Assembly (NCBI RefSeq): GCF_025685545.1
Contig: NZ_JAGSYC010000020.1
Span: 1-64,000, forward strand
Source: Granulicella paludicola
GTDB lineage: Bacteria; Acidobacteriota; Terriglobia; Terriglobales; Acidobacteriaceae
Direction of reading: 5' to 3'
DNA length: 64,000 bases
Shown here: positions 36,201-44,984 of the stretch, piece by piece
How positions within the stretch are numbered: the first letter of the stretch is position 1
Layout of the letters: each line of letters starts with the position of its first letter
The notes under the pieces: generated by a model
The model's input: only the letters and a program-made list of their open reading frames with translations
Database searches by the model: none
Told to the model about the DNA's origin: nothing
Program-made: the position numbers and the translations under genes

Positions 36201-36874
36201 ACAACTATGGCGACTCCGGCTTCGACGTTCGTCAGCGCATTGCGACCAGTGTTCTGTACGCGCTTCCTTTCGGACGCGGCAAGATGATCGGTCACGATGT
36301 GAATGGGTTCGTGGATGAGATCATCGGTGGCTGGAACCTCAGCAGCACGATCGACTTCCAGACGGGAACGCCGTTCCTCATCAACTCCGGCGTGGATTCG
36401 AACCGCGACGGTACAGTGAACGATCGTGCTTTCCTGCTGACTCCTGGTTCGCCTCGCAACCCGAAGCTGGTCAAAAACAGCCCGCTCTTCGGCTTCCCCA
36501 ACGTCAGCCGCTTCCAGTGCTCGGTCACAGCACCCACGGGTACGAACCTGACCAAGACCTGTGCAGATGGCTCCACCACGATCACGTTCGGTGAAGGCCT
36601 CGGCAACATCAACCCTGTCAACACGCTTCACCGCGGTTCGTTCCGCGAGCCCGGTATCTTCAACTGGGACGCAGAGATCTTCAAGAACTTCAAGGTGAAG
36701 AGCTACGGCAATCTGCGGTTCAGTGCGGATGGCTTCAACGTCCTCAACCGTGCCAACTTCGGAACGTCGGGTGCGACGCTTACGTCGAGCAGCTTCTCTC
36801 GTTCGTCGTCAGCCCGCGCGATCAACAACACGGTATCGCGTCAGTTCCAGTTCGCTCTCAAGTACGAGTTCTAA
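33281..36874 (+). CDS. TonB-dependent receptor, Oar-like, with possible sigma-54 control
   Basis: A 1197-residue outer-membrane protein: signal peptide (MLSFRRSAMTILAILAISAS...), carboxypeptidase-regulatory-like domain (about 28-115), a plug with ITTLPLNGRDYQNLLYLSPG, and a barrel ending in Phe (LKYEF). GAGGAG lies about 11 nt before the ATG. No hydrolase or transporter is linked to it, so the ligand is unknown. A sigma-54-like promoter upstream would make it dependent on an enhancer-binding regulator, possibly signalling nitrogen or envelope state. A textbook terminator follows the gene. Confidence 0.87.
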   Translation: MLSFRRSAMTILAILAISASAAFAQANISGSLHGTIVDSTGAALPNSTATLTSVDTGVAYKGAVNAQGEYLFSAVAPGKYVLVVDAPGFSEAKFSNVVVDLNQAEVLPVKMAVGDAGTAIEVSTESESVVTTNTSVTGVFTAKEITTLPLNGRDYQNLLYLSPGVTRAAGGEGQGSGVVAAGTRATNNNYLIDGADNNDPVVPSGAAGGASGEIGPVPLDEVAEFTVIATNGSAEFGRSSGAVINVVTKGGTNKIHGTLFEFIRNPKFNTRQWFDPLGFKSAFKQNDFGGRFGIPLIKDKLFMAGAYEGYRQRAGGSTTEFIPSAELINTITNPTFRQYLTGFFGSVSNGGTPITAANYSQSGIGSLSQGRKYTNNLDGDTGFVRFDYVWSQRHQSFVTGSILDGNYGGANSATVPYSGYGETLRPYHFVGGDNFAFSPNLLNTFRLAVQRTAYQFPGEHASAAILAAGTARTAGPYAGLAYLDNIGSANGVPTVSDTAGIFSAAGTPSNFPQGRATNVSALSDSFTIEKGKHEIKFGGELTYIQENGIFSNAIRPSVSILDSGGTGFAAFDAGTLNTQSQYFYLNPAGTSNRGFRQLEQGYFVQDSWHATARLTLEAGLRYDLYPAFSEIHNYLGNAFLLDSNNNPQWCTSLPVGSAAMSNVVLLNPAAYGHKAICNDKNNVAPRVGFSYDVTGKGKTVLRGGWGFFYDRIFDNVFGNSRFNAPAVAPIILNTGAFDGTQAIGAINPTQVYTGTILDPHLRTPYTQHFNLTVSQELDKATSLTVAYVGSIGTKLFATENPNYGSSFPDAFRPTNGPNVAAGVGGAFSPRSANDIAAGIIRPPFGNLSLRTSNASSNFHSLEVTLKRRTQFGLSGQVAYTYAHSMDNISDEIAGGTDSPSPQSTVDNLLAPYLAPGSPCPTTQVSAATLTAATITSAATYLGATQCASGNTALTANTAPNYFIANYVKFRPIGYNYGDSGFDVRQRIATSVLYALPFGRGKMIGHDVNGFVDEIIGGWNLSSTIDFQTGTPFLINSGVDSNRDGTVNDRAFLLTPGSPRNPKLVKNSPLFGFPNVSRFQCSVTAPTGTNLTKTCADGSTTITFGEGLGNINPVNTLHRGSFREPGIFNWDAEIFKNFKVKSYGNLRFSADGFNVLNRANFGTSGATLTSSSFSRSSSARAINNTVSRQFQFALKYEF

Positions 36875-36894
36875 CTGCAGCTTGCTTGAACCGA

Positions 36895-36928
36895 GCAGGG
36901 GCGCCGATCGGCGCCCCTGCTTTTCTTT
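36895..36928 (+). terminator. Intrinsic terminator of the fourth receptor gene
   Basis: GCAGGGGCGCC and its complement form an 11-bp stem around GATC, followed by TTTTCTTT. This is the clearest Rho-independent terminator in the window. Confidence 0.92.
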
Positions 36929-37014
36929 GCGTGTAAGTCTCATCATTGCCACATCAGCAGACTTTTTTCATCGCACAGCACAACTTTCACCTTCAACCTT
37001 GCGTCTGCGTATGT

Positions 37015-37028
37015 GTGTTGCGCAACAC
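37015..37028. promoter_or_regulatory. 14-bp perfect palindrome upstream of the YXWGXW gene
   Basis: GTGTTGCGCAACAC lies 27 nt before the ATG at 37056. It could be an operator or a short 5'-UTR hairpin. Confidence 0.35.
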
Positions 37029-37055
37029 GACATCGCTGCAAGGAGTTAGAAAGCC

Positions 37056-37361
37056 ATGAAAAAGCAGATTTTGATCGCAACCGCCGGTCTTGCTATCACG
37101 CTCGGCACTGCACTCGCCAACGCTCAGTTCGTTGTCCGCATCGGACCTCCGCCTCCGCGTCCCGTTGAAGTCGTCCCGCCGCCTCCGCCTGAGCACCGCG
37201 ATTGGGCCTGGCACGCTGGCTACCATGAGTGGGATGGCGGCGCCTATCGGTGGCACCCTGGGTACTATGTCGAACCACCACATCCACATGCCCGCTGGGT
37301 CGATGGACACTGGGCCCACCGCGGCGGTGGCTACGTCTGGGTAGAAGGTCACTGGCGGTAA
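37056..37361 (+). CDS. Exported YXWGXW/WXXGXW-repeat protein
   Basis: A 101-residue secreted protein with signal peptide MKKQILIATAGLAITLGTAL and a Pro-rich stretch. Trp/His/Gly repeats of the YRWHPGYY and WVDGHW/WVEGHW type run to the C-terminus. This pattern fits the YXWGXW-repeat proteins, which are exported and of unknown function. AAGGAG lies about 10 nt before the ATG. Confidence 0.8.
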   Translation: MKKQILIATAGLAITLGTALANAQFVVRIGPPPPRPVEVVPPPPPEHRDWAWHAGYHEWDGGAYRWHPGYYVEPPHPHARWVDGHWAHRGGGYVWVEGHWR

Positions 37362-37389
37362 GGTTGAACGCTCTCTCTTGATCCACAAA

Positions 37390-37415
37390 CAGGAAGCAGC
37401 TCAGGCTGCTTCCTG
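37390..37415 (+). terminator. Terminator hairpin after the YXWGXW gene
   Basis: CAGGAAGCAGC pairs perfectly with GCTGCTTCCTG around TCAG, followed by TTTCG. The kdsC -10 box lies 13 nt further on. Confidence 0.8.
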
Positions 37416-37428
37416 TTTCGCTTCCAGA

Positions 37429-37434
37429 TATCAT
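37429..37434 (+). promoter_or_regulatory. -10 box 6 nt before the kdsC start codon
   Basis: TATCAT is followed by six bases and ATG 37441, without a ribosome-binding sequence. A leaderless transcript is suggested. Confidence 0.4.
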
Positions 37435-37440
37435 CACTAC

Positions 37441-38049
37441 ATGTCTGAATCTCTCTCTGCAGCCGACCGCGCGCGCCGCATCAAGGTTCTCCTCTATGAC
37501 GTAGATGGAGTGCTGACGAATGGCGACATTACGATTATTCCGACCAGCGAACCTGGAGCTGAGAAGCTCACCGGCGTCGAGGTCAAGAGCTTCTCCGCGC
37601 ACGATGGCATGGGCATTTCCATTGCGCGGCTGGCAGGCCTAAAGATCGGATGGGTCACCAAGCGGCAGTCGCAGGTGGTGGCGATTCGTGCGCGCGATCT
37701 GAAGATTGACCATGTGTACCAGGGGCAGCATGACAAGCGCGAGGCGCTCGACAAGGTGCTGCTGGACGAGCAGTGCACGTTGGAGGAGATTGCGTACGTC
37801 GGCGACGACATCATTGACCTGCCGGTAATGCGCAAAGTCGGCTTGGCGATCGCTGTAGCGAATGCCCGCAAGCAGGTGAAGGACGTCGCCCACTACATTA
37901 CCCCCATGCGCGGTGGGGAGGGCGCCGGGCGGGATGCGATCGACTTCCTGCTGGAGTCGCGGGGGATCCTCGAGGAGACCATCGAGCGCTACCTCACGCC
38001 AAACAGCGCCGAAGCGAAGTCGGCCGATATCGGCGTTGGCAATATGTAA
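37441..38049 (+). CDS. kdsC: 3-deoxy-D-manno-octulosonate 8-phosphate phosphatase (KdsC-type HAD)
   Basis: The 202-residue HAD phosphatase removes phosphate from Kdo-8-P in lipopolysaccharide precursor synthesis. HAD motif I is YDVDGVLTNG with both Asp residues. KSFSAHDGMGI, IGWVTKRQS (motif II Thr) and VGDDIIDLPVM (motif IV) follow in the KdsC order. It is slightly longer than the E. coli enzyme because of a short insertion after motif I. ATG 37441 was chosen over an in-frame start at 37378, which lies inside the upstream terminator region. The presence of a heptosyltransferase-like gene at 60.8 kb agrees with a Kdo/heptose-containing envelope. Confidence 0.88.
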   Translation: MSESLSAADRARRIKVLLYDVDGVLTNGDITIIPTSEPGAEKLTGVEVKSFSAHDGMGISIARLAGLKIGWVTKRQSQVVAIRARDLKIDHVYQGQHDKREALDKVLLDEQCTLEEIAYVGDDIIDLPVMRKVGLAIAVANARKQVKDVAHYITPMRGGEGAGRDAIDFLLESRGILEETIERYLTPNSAEAKSADIGVGNM

Positions 38050-38090
38050 ACTGCACCAAAGTCAGGGCGAACAAAGCACGAACCTCGCGC

Positions 38091-38096
38091 TACAAT
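38091..38096 (+). promoter_or_regulatory. -10 box 6 nt before the lhr start codon
   Basis: TACAAT is followed by six bases and ATG 38103. There is no ribosome-binding sequence and no clear -35. Confidence 0.45.
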
Positions 38097-38102
38097 CGCA
38101 GC

Positions 38103-41100
38103 ATGGCTGCAGCCGCTGCATCGCCGGAACTCCTCACGCACCCCGCGCTTGCCTGGGCGCATCCTGTGGTGCAGGAGTGGTTCCTTGCGAATTTCGGCTC
38201 GCCCACGGAACCGCAGATCGCTGGCTGGCCTGCGATCCTGCTCGGCGACCCGACGTTGATTTCGGCGCCTACCGGTTCCGGCAAGACGCTGACCGCCTTT
38301 CTCGTCTGCATCGATACGCTGTTGCGTAAGGCGCTTGACGGCAGCCTCGCAGCGCAAACCGAGGTCGTCTACGTTTCCCCGCTTAAGGCGCTCTCGAACG
38401 ATGTGCAGAAGAACCTCGACGGTCCTCTCGCCGAGATTCAGCAACTCGCCGGGCAGCGTGGCTATCTCTGCCCGCAGATCCGCACCGGCGTTCGCACTGG
38501 AGACACGCCGACGAAAGACCGCGCGGCGATGCTTCGGCAGCCGCCGCACATTCTTGTCACCACGCCCGAATCGCTGTACATCCTGCTCACTGCGGGTAAG
38601 TCGCGGCAGAACCTCACGCGTGTCCGCACCGTCATCGTCGATGAAATTCACGCGATCGCCGATGACAAACGCGGCGCGCATCTGGCACTGTCGCTCGAAC
38701 GGCTTGATGCTCTCGTCTGCGGCGAAAATCGGTTATCTCCGGGGACGTTTCTCACCGGGCTTGCTACGCCGCCGCAACGCATCGGGCTTTCTGCGACGCA
38801 GAACCCCATCGACCTCGTTGCCAACTTTTTGACAGGCGTAGTGGGAAGTCGCCAGCCAGCTACCATCATCCAGGTTGGGCAGCGGCGTACGCTGGATCTC
38901 GCGATTGAAGTGCCTTCCGACGAACTTGGCTCGATTACCACGAGCGCCATGTGGCAGGAGATTTTCGACAAGCTGGCAGCGCTCACCGAGCATCATCGCT
39001 CCACGCTCGTCTTCGTGAACACCCGCAAGCTCGTCGAGCGCATCAGCTTCGAACTCAGCAACCGGCTTGGTGAAGAGGTTGTCGCAGGGCATCACGGCTC
39101 GCTGTCGCGCACGCTGAGGCTGGATGCCGAGCAGAGACTGAAGCGCGGGGAGATCAAGATTCTCGTCGCGACGGCTTCCCTTGAACTCGGCATCGACATC
39201 GGCACCGTCGATCTCGTCTGCCAGATCGCCACGACGCGCGCCGTCGCCGTTGCGATGCAGCGCGTCGGTCGTGCTGGTCATTGGCGTGGAGCGATTCCGA
39301 AGGGTCGTTTCTTCGCCACGACCCGCGATGACCTGATGGAGCAGGCCGCTCTGCTGCGCAAGATGGTCGCCGGCGAGCTCGATCAACTCGAAGTGCCAGA
39401 GCTTCCTGTTGACGTGCTGATGCAGCAGATCGTCGCAGCCTGCGGTGCCGAGTCATGGGATGAGATCACGCTTTACAACGTCGTGCGCCGCGCGTGGCCC
39501 TTCCGCAACCTGTCCTTTGAAGAGTACGAAAAGCTGCTGGCACTCCTGCACAATGGCATCGAAAGCTCGCGCGGACGCTACGGTGCCTATCTGCTTCGCG
39601 ACCGCGTCCAAGGCCAGCTGCACGCTCGTCGCGGCGCTCGCATGATCGCGATAGGCAATGGCGGGGCGATACCTGACACCGCGATCTTCGCCGTGATGCT
39701 GCAGCCGGAGAATGTGCAGATCGCCACACTCGATGAACACTTCGCCGTCGACTCATCCCCTGGCGACGTGATCCTGCTCGGCAACACAAGCTGGCGTATC
39801 CAGCGTGTTGAAGCTGCTGGGAGGGTTCTCGTCGAAGACGCTCACGGCGCGCCACCGAGCATTCCTTTCTGGGAGGGCGAAGCGCCGCAGCGCACCAGTG
39901 TGCTCTCCGATGGCGTCGGTGATCTTCGTTCAGAGATCGATGTTCGCACGCGCAACGTCGCACCCACAGCGGTCCGCACGACGAATCCCGAAGTCGCTGC
40001 GTGCATCACGTGGCTCAAGGAAAACTGTTACGTCTGCGACTCGGCCGCACTGCAGCTGATTACTTACATCGTTGGAGGGCGGGCTGCGCTGGGCGCTGTG
40101 CCGACGAAGACGACCATCATCGCTGAACGCTTCTTCGACGAAGGTGGAGGCCAGCAGCTCATCCTGCATGCGCCGTTCGGCGGTCGTCTCAACAAGGCGT
40201 GGGGACTCGCGCTGCGCAAGCGGTTCTGTCGCGGATTCAACTTCGAGCTGCAGGCTGCGGCGACCGACAACGGCATCAACATCTCGCTCGCCGAGCAGCA
40301 CAGCTTTCCGCTCTCCGATGTCTTCCACTTCCTCACCGAGCACACTGCGAAGGACCTGCTCGAACAGGCGTGTATTCCATCGCCGCTCTTCAAGAACCGG
40401 TGGCGCTGGGCTGCGGGTCGCAGCCTCCAGCTGCTGCGCATGCAGAAGGGCAAACGCGTCGCTCCACAGATTCAGCGCTCGCGCTCGGATGATCTGCTCG
40501 CCAGCGTCTTTCCGCACGCCTCGGCCTGCCCTGAGACGATGACCGGAGACATTCAGATTCCGGATCATCCACTTGTGAACGAGGTGATGAAGGATACACT
40601 CACGGAGGCAATGGACATCGAAGGCCTGTTGGAGGTCTTGCGCGGCATCGCATCGGGAGCGATTCGCACCCTCGCAGTCGATACGCCCGTACCTTCGCTC
40701 TTCGCACACGAACTTGTAAACGCGATGCCGTATGCGTATCTCGACGAAGCCGGTGCGGAAGAGCGCCGAGCGCGTTCGACCTCGCTGCGGCGCGCTTTGC
40801 CCGACGCTGTCAGCGAAGGAGCTGGCCGCATCGATGCCGCTGCCATCGCCACTGTGCGCGAGCAGCTTTGGCCTGATGTTCGCGACGAGCATGAGCTTCA
40901 CGACCTGCTGCTTTCTCTCGTCGCTCTGCCTCTTGACTGGCTTGCAGCGCAAGCAGGTAAAGGCGACACAACGCACTGGCAGCTCCTCTTTGAACGCCTG
41001 GCGCAGCAGCAGCGCGCGCACTGCGTCGAGATCGACGGCCTGCCGATGTGGCTCGCGAGTGAACGCCTTTCTGACGCCGCCCATCTCTGGCCGGAGGCAT

Positions 41101-42689
41101 CTTTGCCTGCGTCGCTCGTCGTGCCTGAGGCCAAAGCGATCGTGCTCGGCGGCACAGAAGATCGTCCCGCACAGACGTTCAGCGCGCGTGATACGGCGAC
41201 GACTACGCTTGTGCAGGGCTGGCTGCAGCTACTCGGCCCCACAACGGCGACGGAGCTTGGCGCGATCACACACCTGCATCCTCGCTCTCTGCATCAGGCC
41301 TTCCTTGCGATGGAGATGCAGGGCATCGCGATGCGCGGTGTCTTTGAACATGCGAAGCCCGCAGACGATCAGCCGCTGGCCATCGAGTGGTGTGAACGCC
41401 GCATCCTGCAGCGCATCCATCGGCTCACGCTTAGCACGCTGCGGAAGTCCGTCGAGCCTGCAACGCCCGCGATCTTCATGCGCTGGCTTCTCGACTGGCA
41501 TCATCTCGCGCCGCAGACGCAGCTTACCGGCGAAGAAGGCGTCCTCGCCGCTATTGAGCAGCTCGAAGGCTTTGAAGCGCCGGCTGTTGAATGGGAGCGC
41601 ACGCTGCTGCCTGCGCGTGTGGCGAACTACGATCCGCAATGGCTGGATAATTTGTGCCTAGCTGGTGTGATCGGCTGGGGACGCATCTCGCCGCATCCGG
41701 CGTGGAGCGCGAAGGAAGCGTCCGCGCCGCGTCGTGTGATTCCGACGAGCGCCGCGCCGATCACGTTCTATCTGCGCGAGTCCTCCGAGTGGCTGCATGC
41801 AGCTCTCGCCGCAAAGTCCGTGGATGAGACGGTGCTCGCACAGTCGCTCTCGGCGGAGGCTCAAACTATCCGCGCCTTGCTTGCACGCAGCGGGGCCGCC
41901 TTTACCGCCGACCTGCAGCGTGTCTCCGGCCTGACGAAGCTGCAGACCTGCACGGCGCTTTGGGAGCTCGCAACCGCGGGTCTTGCTTCGGCTGATGGCT
42001 TCGATCAACTGCGCGCCTTGATGGATCCTCGCCGCAAGTCGGCGACCACGGAGCAGAAGCCCGCGACGAGTCTGCGGAAGCGAGCTGCCGCACGAACGAC
42101 GGCTGGCCGCTGGTCGCTGTTGATCGAATCCGAGGCACCTACGGCGCAGATGGATCCTCAGCAGAAGGCGATCGCGGAGGCTCGTCGCAACGATACGGCT
42201 CTCGATGCCCAGGCGCGGATTCTGCTCTGCCGCTACGGTGTGCTCTTCCGCGATCTGCTGGCGCGTGAATCGAACGCTCCGAAGTGGCGCGATCTCGTGC
42301 CTATCCTGCGCAGGCTTGAAGCCCGTGGAGAGATTCGCGGCGGTCGCTTTGTCAGCGGTCCCTTTGGTGAACAGTACGCGCTGCCCGAAGCCTCCGATGC
42401 GATCCGAGAAGCGCGCAAGCGTTACGCCTCGTCGACCGAAACGCAGGCAATCTCTATTGCAGGAACTGATCCACTGAACCTTGTGGGCATCCTTGTGCCG
42501 GGCGAGCGAGTTGCTGCGACGCCGGGCAATCAGGTGCTGTTTCTCAATGGCTGCGCGGTGCAGGACGATCTCGTGCCGACTCCGCCGAAGAAGTCGACGC
42601 GCGCCCGCAACATCGCCGATCTGCTCCGCAACGAAGCTCTCACGCCGCGCGCAGCTGCAACGCCCGTTACGCAGAGTCTTTTCCAATGA
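38103..42689 (+). CDS. lhr: Large ATP-dependent helicase Lhr
   Basis: A 1528-residue superfamily 2 helicase, almost the length of E. coli Lhr (1538). Walker A is SAPTGSGKTLTAFL (about 54-67) and the DEAH-type box is VDEIHAIADDKRGAHL. The second RecA domain carries TASLELGIDIG and the motif VI region AMQRVGRAGH. The Lhr-specific winged-helix and C-terminal domains occupy the rest. Lhr translocates 3' to 5' on single-stranded nucleic acid and is tied to DNA repair. It starts 53 nt after kdsC with its own -10 box, and its stop overlaps the start of the DUF5522 gene, so those two are translationally coupled. Confidence 0.95.
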   Translation: MAAAAASPELLTHPALAWAHPVVQEWFLANFGSPTEPQIAGWPAILLGDPTLISAPTGSGKTLTAFLVCIDTLLRKALDGSLAAQTEVVYVSPLKALSNDVQKNLDGPLAEIQQLAGQRGYLCPQIRTGVRTGDTPTKDRAAMLRQPPHILVTTPESLYILLTAGKSRQNLTRVRTVIVDEIHAIADDKRGAHLALSLERLDALVCGENRLSPGTFLTGLATPPQRIGLSATQNPIDLVANFLTGVVGSRQPATIIQVGQRRTLDLAIEVPSDELGSITTSAMWQEIFDKLAALTEHHRSTLVFVNTRKLVERISFELSNRLGEEVVAGHHGSLSRTLRLDAEQRLKRGEIKILVATASLELGIDIGTVDLVCQIATTRAVAVAMQRVGRAGHWRGAIPKGRFFATTRDDLMEQAALLRKMVAGELDQLEVPELPVDVLMQQIVAACGAESWDEITLYNVVRRAWPFRNLSFEEYEKLLALLHNGIESSRGRYGAYLLRDRVQGQLHARRGARMIAIGNGGAIPDTAIFAVMLQPENVQIATLDEHFAVDSSPGDVILLGNTSWRIQRVEAAGRVLVEDAHGAPPSIPFWEGEAPQRTSVLSDGVGDLRSEIDVRTRNVAPTAVRTTNPEVAACITWLKENCYVCDSAALQLITYIVGGRAALGAVPTKTTIIAERFFDEGGGQQLILHAPFGGRLNKAWGLALRKRFCRGFNFELQAAATDNGINISLAEQHSFPLSDVFHFLTEHTAKDLLEQACIPSPLFKNRWRWAAGRSLQLLRMQKGKRVAPQIQRSRSDDLLASVFPHASACPETMTGDIQIPDHPLVNEVMKDTLTEAMDIEGLLEVLRGIASGAIRTLAVDTPVPSLFAHELVNAMPYAYLDEAGAEERRARSTSLRRALPDAVSEGAGRIDAAAIATVREQLWPDVRDEHELHDLLLSLVALPLDWLAAQAGKGDTTHWQLLFERLAQQQRAHCVEIDGLPMWLASERLSDAAHLWPEASLPASLVVPEAKAIVLGGTEDRPAQTFSARDTATTTLVQGWLQLLGPTTATELGAITHLHPRSLHQAFLAMEMQGIAMRGVFEHAKPADDQPLAIEWCERRILQRIHRLTLSTLRKSVEPATPAIFMRWLLDWHHLAPQTQLTGEEGVLAAIEQLEGFEAPAVEWERTLLPARVANYDPQWLDNLCLAGVIGWGRISPHPAWSAKEASAPRRVIPTSAAPITFYLRESSEWLHAALAAKSVDETVLAQSLSAEAQTIRALLARSGAAFTADLQRVSGLTKLQTCTALWELATAGLASADGFDQLRALMDPRRKSATTEQKPATSLRKRAAARTTAGRWSLLIESEAPTAQMDPQQKAIAEARRNDTALDAQARILLCRYGVLFRDLLARESNAPKWRDLVPILRRLEARGEIRGGRFVSGPFGEQYALPEASDAIREARKRYASSTETQAISIAGTDPLNLVGILVPGERVAATPGNQVLFLNGCAVQDDLVPTPPKKSTRARNIADLLRNEALTPRAAATPVTQSLFQ

Positions 42690-42868
42690 GCCAAGAGATC
42701 AAGCCCGATGGACCGAAGCCTGCACCCGGTGAAGCTCCCCAGGTCGCAGTCGAGCTGCAACCCGGAGACTTCTACATGGAAGGTCCTTACATGGTCTTCA
42801 CTGCGGCCTACCATCTGCGTCGCGGCTACTGCTGTAACTCGGACTGCCGTCACTGCCCTTACAAGTAA
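42686..42868 (+). CDS. DUF5522 small Cys-rich protein coupled to lhr
   Basis: A 60-residue protein whose end, YHLRRGYCCNSDCRHCPYK, carries the CC-x3-C-x2-C pattern typical of DUF5522, a likely metal- or Fe-S-binding motif. The start ATG overlaps the lhr stop by 4 nt (ATGA), which points to coupled translation and a shared function with the helicase. The first 35 residues are Pro/Glu-rich and probably flexible. The biochemical role is unknown. Confidence 0.85.
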   Translation: MSQEIKPDGPKPAPGEAPQVAVELQPGDFYMEGPYMVFTAAYHLRRGYCCNSDCRHCPYK

Positions 42869-43891
42869 CTAGGGTCGCGAATAGTAACCGTCACGCGTCC
42901 GCACTCCGCTGCCTGCAACCTTTACCTGCAGCTGATGAAACTCTTCAGGATGATCGCTTGGCGCTGGCTCGAACGACAGCTCATAGTAGTGGTCTGCATC
43001 CGCCGTGCACTGCTGGATCATGCCGCCCACATCGCTCGTATTCAGCACCAGACCGCCGCTTTGTACCGCCAGCACCTGCAGCCCTATATTGCCGAGCTGC
43101 GCGTCGCCGGGCTTCTTCACTCCGCTGATGAAAGCCTCATAGTAGTTGGAGCGATTGAGGGACTCACTGGCTCCCCAGCTGTTGAGGCTGTAGAGCGTGA
43201 TGTTAGCCTCGCGCAGCTGCGTGGAGAAGCTGACGACAGATTGATAGATGCTGCGCTGTTGATTGCCGCTCAGTTCTACTTCCGGTCCGGAGAGCAGCGG
43301 CCAGCCTGGCGAAAGCCAGAGCAGCAGCTTGCGCCCTGGCTGCTTCGCTTCAGCGCCGATCAACTGCTTGAGCGCATTGAGCGAGATCGTCATGCGGTCG
43401 GACGCGCCGTAGAATCCCTGATCGCGGCCAATTACGCGCAGTCCGATGTCGTAATGCTTGAGAGAGTCCGCAAGCTCCATTCCGTTGCGCGTCGCCTTCG
43501 GCGTGATCTCCAGAGATTTGTCTGTGAGCACCGCGATGCGGGTGGGATAGGCAAGCATGCCTTCGTGGCTGCGCAGATACTTATCGATCTGGTCGCGCTG
43601 ATAGCCCAAGGCCGTGTATGGCGTGTTCACCGCATCCACTACGAGGATGACCTCGGCTTGATCCGTCTGGTTGTTCGCCGCACGTACCAAGGTGATCGGA
43701 CGCGGTGTTTTGTTGTCGAGCAGCGTGAAGTCCTGAGGGCGAAGCTCGCTCTCGCCTTTTACCTGGACGTCGAGATGAATCTGCTTGTTCTGCGGGCCTG
43801 CAGCCTGAGTACTGGTTTGGGCCGTAAGGGTTGCAGAGGGTAGAAGAGCTACCGCGAGAGAGAGAAGACCGAGAGACAGACGTGTACGCAT
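42869..43891 (-). CDS. Exported VWFA-related protein (acidobacterial type)
   Basis: A 340-residue exported protein: signal peptide MRTRLSLGLLSLAVALLPSA..., then a short beta-domain (LRPQDFTLLDNKTPRPITLV) and a von Willebrand A-like domain of the acidobacterial family (TIGR03436 type). The MIDAS motif, usually DxSxS, is degenerate (VVDAVNTPY), so metal-dependent adhesion may be lost. The C-terminal part HYYELSFEP...GVRTRDGYYSRP is conserved in the family. It is the last gene of the five-gene minus-strand cluster. Its stop abuts that of the convergent DUF5522 gene. Confidence 0.8.
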   Translation of the reverse strand: MRTRLSLGLLSLAVALLPSATLTAQTSTQAAGPQNKQIHLDVQVKGESELRPQDFTLLDNKTPRPITLVRAANNQTDQAEVILVVDAVNTPYTALGYQRDQIDKYLRSHEGMLAYPTRIAVLTDKSLEITPKATRNGMELADSLKHYDIGLRVIGRDQGFYGASDRMTISLNALKQLIGAEAKQPGRKLLLWLSPGWPLLSGPEVELSGNQQRSIYQSVVSFSTQLREANITLYSLNSWGASESLNRSNYYEAFISGVKKPGDAQLGNIGLQVLAVQSGGLVLNTSDVGGMIQQCTADADHYYELSFEPAPSDHPEEFHQLQVKVAGSGVRTRDGYYSRP

Positions 43892-44011
43892 GATGAATCC
43901 TCAGAGGCCGGAATGCCGCGGGTAAGTCACCTCGGCCTTTCGGGTCTAAGGATTTAGATGCGTTATGGCGTGTTGCGACGTGTGGCCTAGCGATTATCGC
44001 TGCCAGTCTGC

Positions 44012-44908
44012 TTAATCTGGTAGGTTATGGGGTTCGCTACCCGCTCCGAGTGGAGCTGTGTTTGTGACGGCGACGCGTTTCCGGAGGGCCTCGGTATTTG
44101 CGATCATGTCCTGGAACTCCGGGTCTTTCAAAAGAGGACGAAGCGTGCGATCGTCGTCCATTGCGGCCCGCAGATCGGCGCCATTCTCGCCGGCCCGCCG
44201 CAGCCACACCTTCGCCAGCTGAATCCGTCCCTGTTCGACATACAGGTGCGCCATCTGAAAACACAGCCTTGCGAAGTCCTTGACCTGCAACGCCCGCAGC
44301 GTGACGCCACCTTGAGATCGGTCTTCGAGGATCGCGGGATCGAGCTCAAGTGCGATCTGGAACTCCCGCTGCGCCGCCGATGTGTCACCTGCAGAGAGGT
44401 AGGCAATGCCGAGATTGGCATGGAACACGGCAGACTTTTTGTTGAGCTTCACCGCTCGCTTGTATTCGTGGATGGACCGGCTGTAAGCACCCATTACGTA
44501 ATCGGCGGCTCCCAGGTTGTTCCATGCCTGGGCATCGTTTCTGGACACCTGTACGCAACGCTGGAAGATCGCTCTGGCCAGCAATGTTTGCTGCAGTTCA
44601 AGGCGCACGACACCGATCTTCTTCATCAACTCACTGGGGTTGCCGCCTCGCTTCATCGCGAACTGGTAGTAGTCGAGAGCGTCTTCCGGAAAGCGACGAG
44701 CGTTGAGAACGTCCCCGGAGAGCTCCAACTGAGCGGCTGTGGCGGTCGCTGGATCGGGAAGATGCGGAAGGATCAGGTCCCATTCACTGCTGCGATGCAG
44801 CGATGCGCGTTCTGCAGACAAGGTGGGCGTAGACGGTTGCTGCGCGGGAAGCAGGGCACAGGCGGAAAGGCCGGTGAGGAAAGGGACGAACAGCGAACGA
44901 AGACGCAT
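44012..44908 (-). CDS. Exported TPR-repeat protein
   Basis: A 298-residue protein with signal peptide MRLRSLFVPFLTGLSACALL and about five tetratricopeptide repeats (about 55-225), e.g. AWNNLGAADYVMGAYSRSIH and VFHANLGIAYLSAGDTSAAQ. TPRs bind protein partners, so this is likely a periplasmic or outer-membrane scaffold. Cys17 in the signal region could be a lipoprotein site, but the context (LSACAL) is ambiguous. It lies 76 nt downstream of the large VWFA gene and 120 nt upstream of the small one, in the same direction. Confidence 0.8.
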   Translation of the reverse strand: MRLRSLFVPFLTGLSACALLPAQQPSTPTLSAERASLHRSSEWDLILPHLPDPATATAAQLELSGDVLNARRFPEDALDYYQFAMKRGGNPSELMKKIGVVRLELQQTLLARAIFQRCVQVSRNDAQAWNNLGAADYVMGAYSRSIHEYKRAVKLNKKSAVFHANLGIAYLSAGDTSAAQREFQIALELDPAILEDRSQGGVTLRALQVKDFARLCFQMAHLYVEQGRIQLAKVWLRRAGENGADLRAAMDDDRTLRPLLKDPEFQDMIANTEALRKRVAVTNTAPLGAGSEPHNLPD

Positions 44909-44984
44909 CGTGAGCCTCCTGTTCAGGAAGGCACAAATTCTGCTCTTCGTCGCTGCAACTCGTCAAGGCAAAAATGGACGAATA

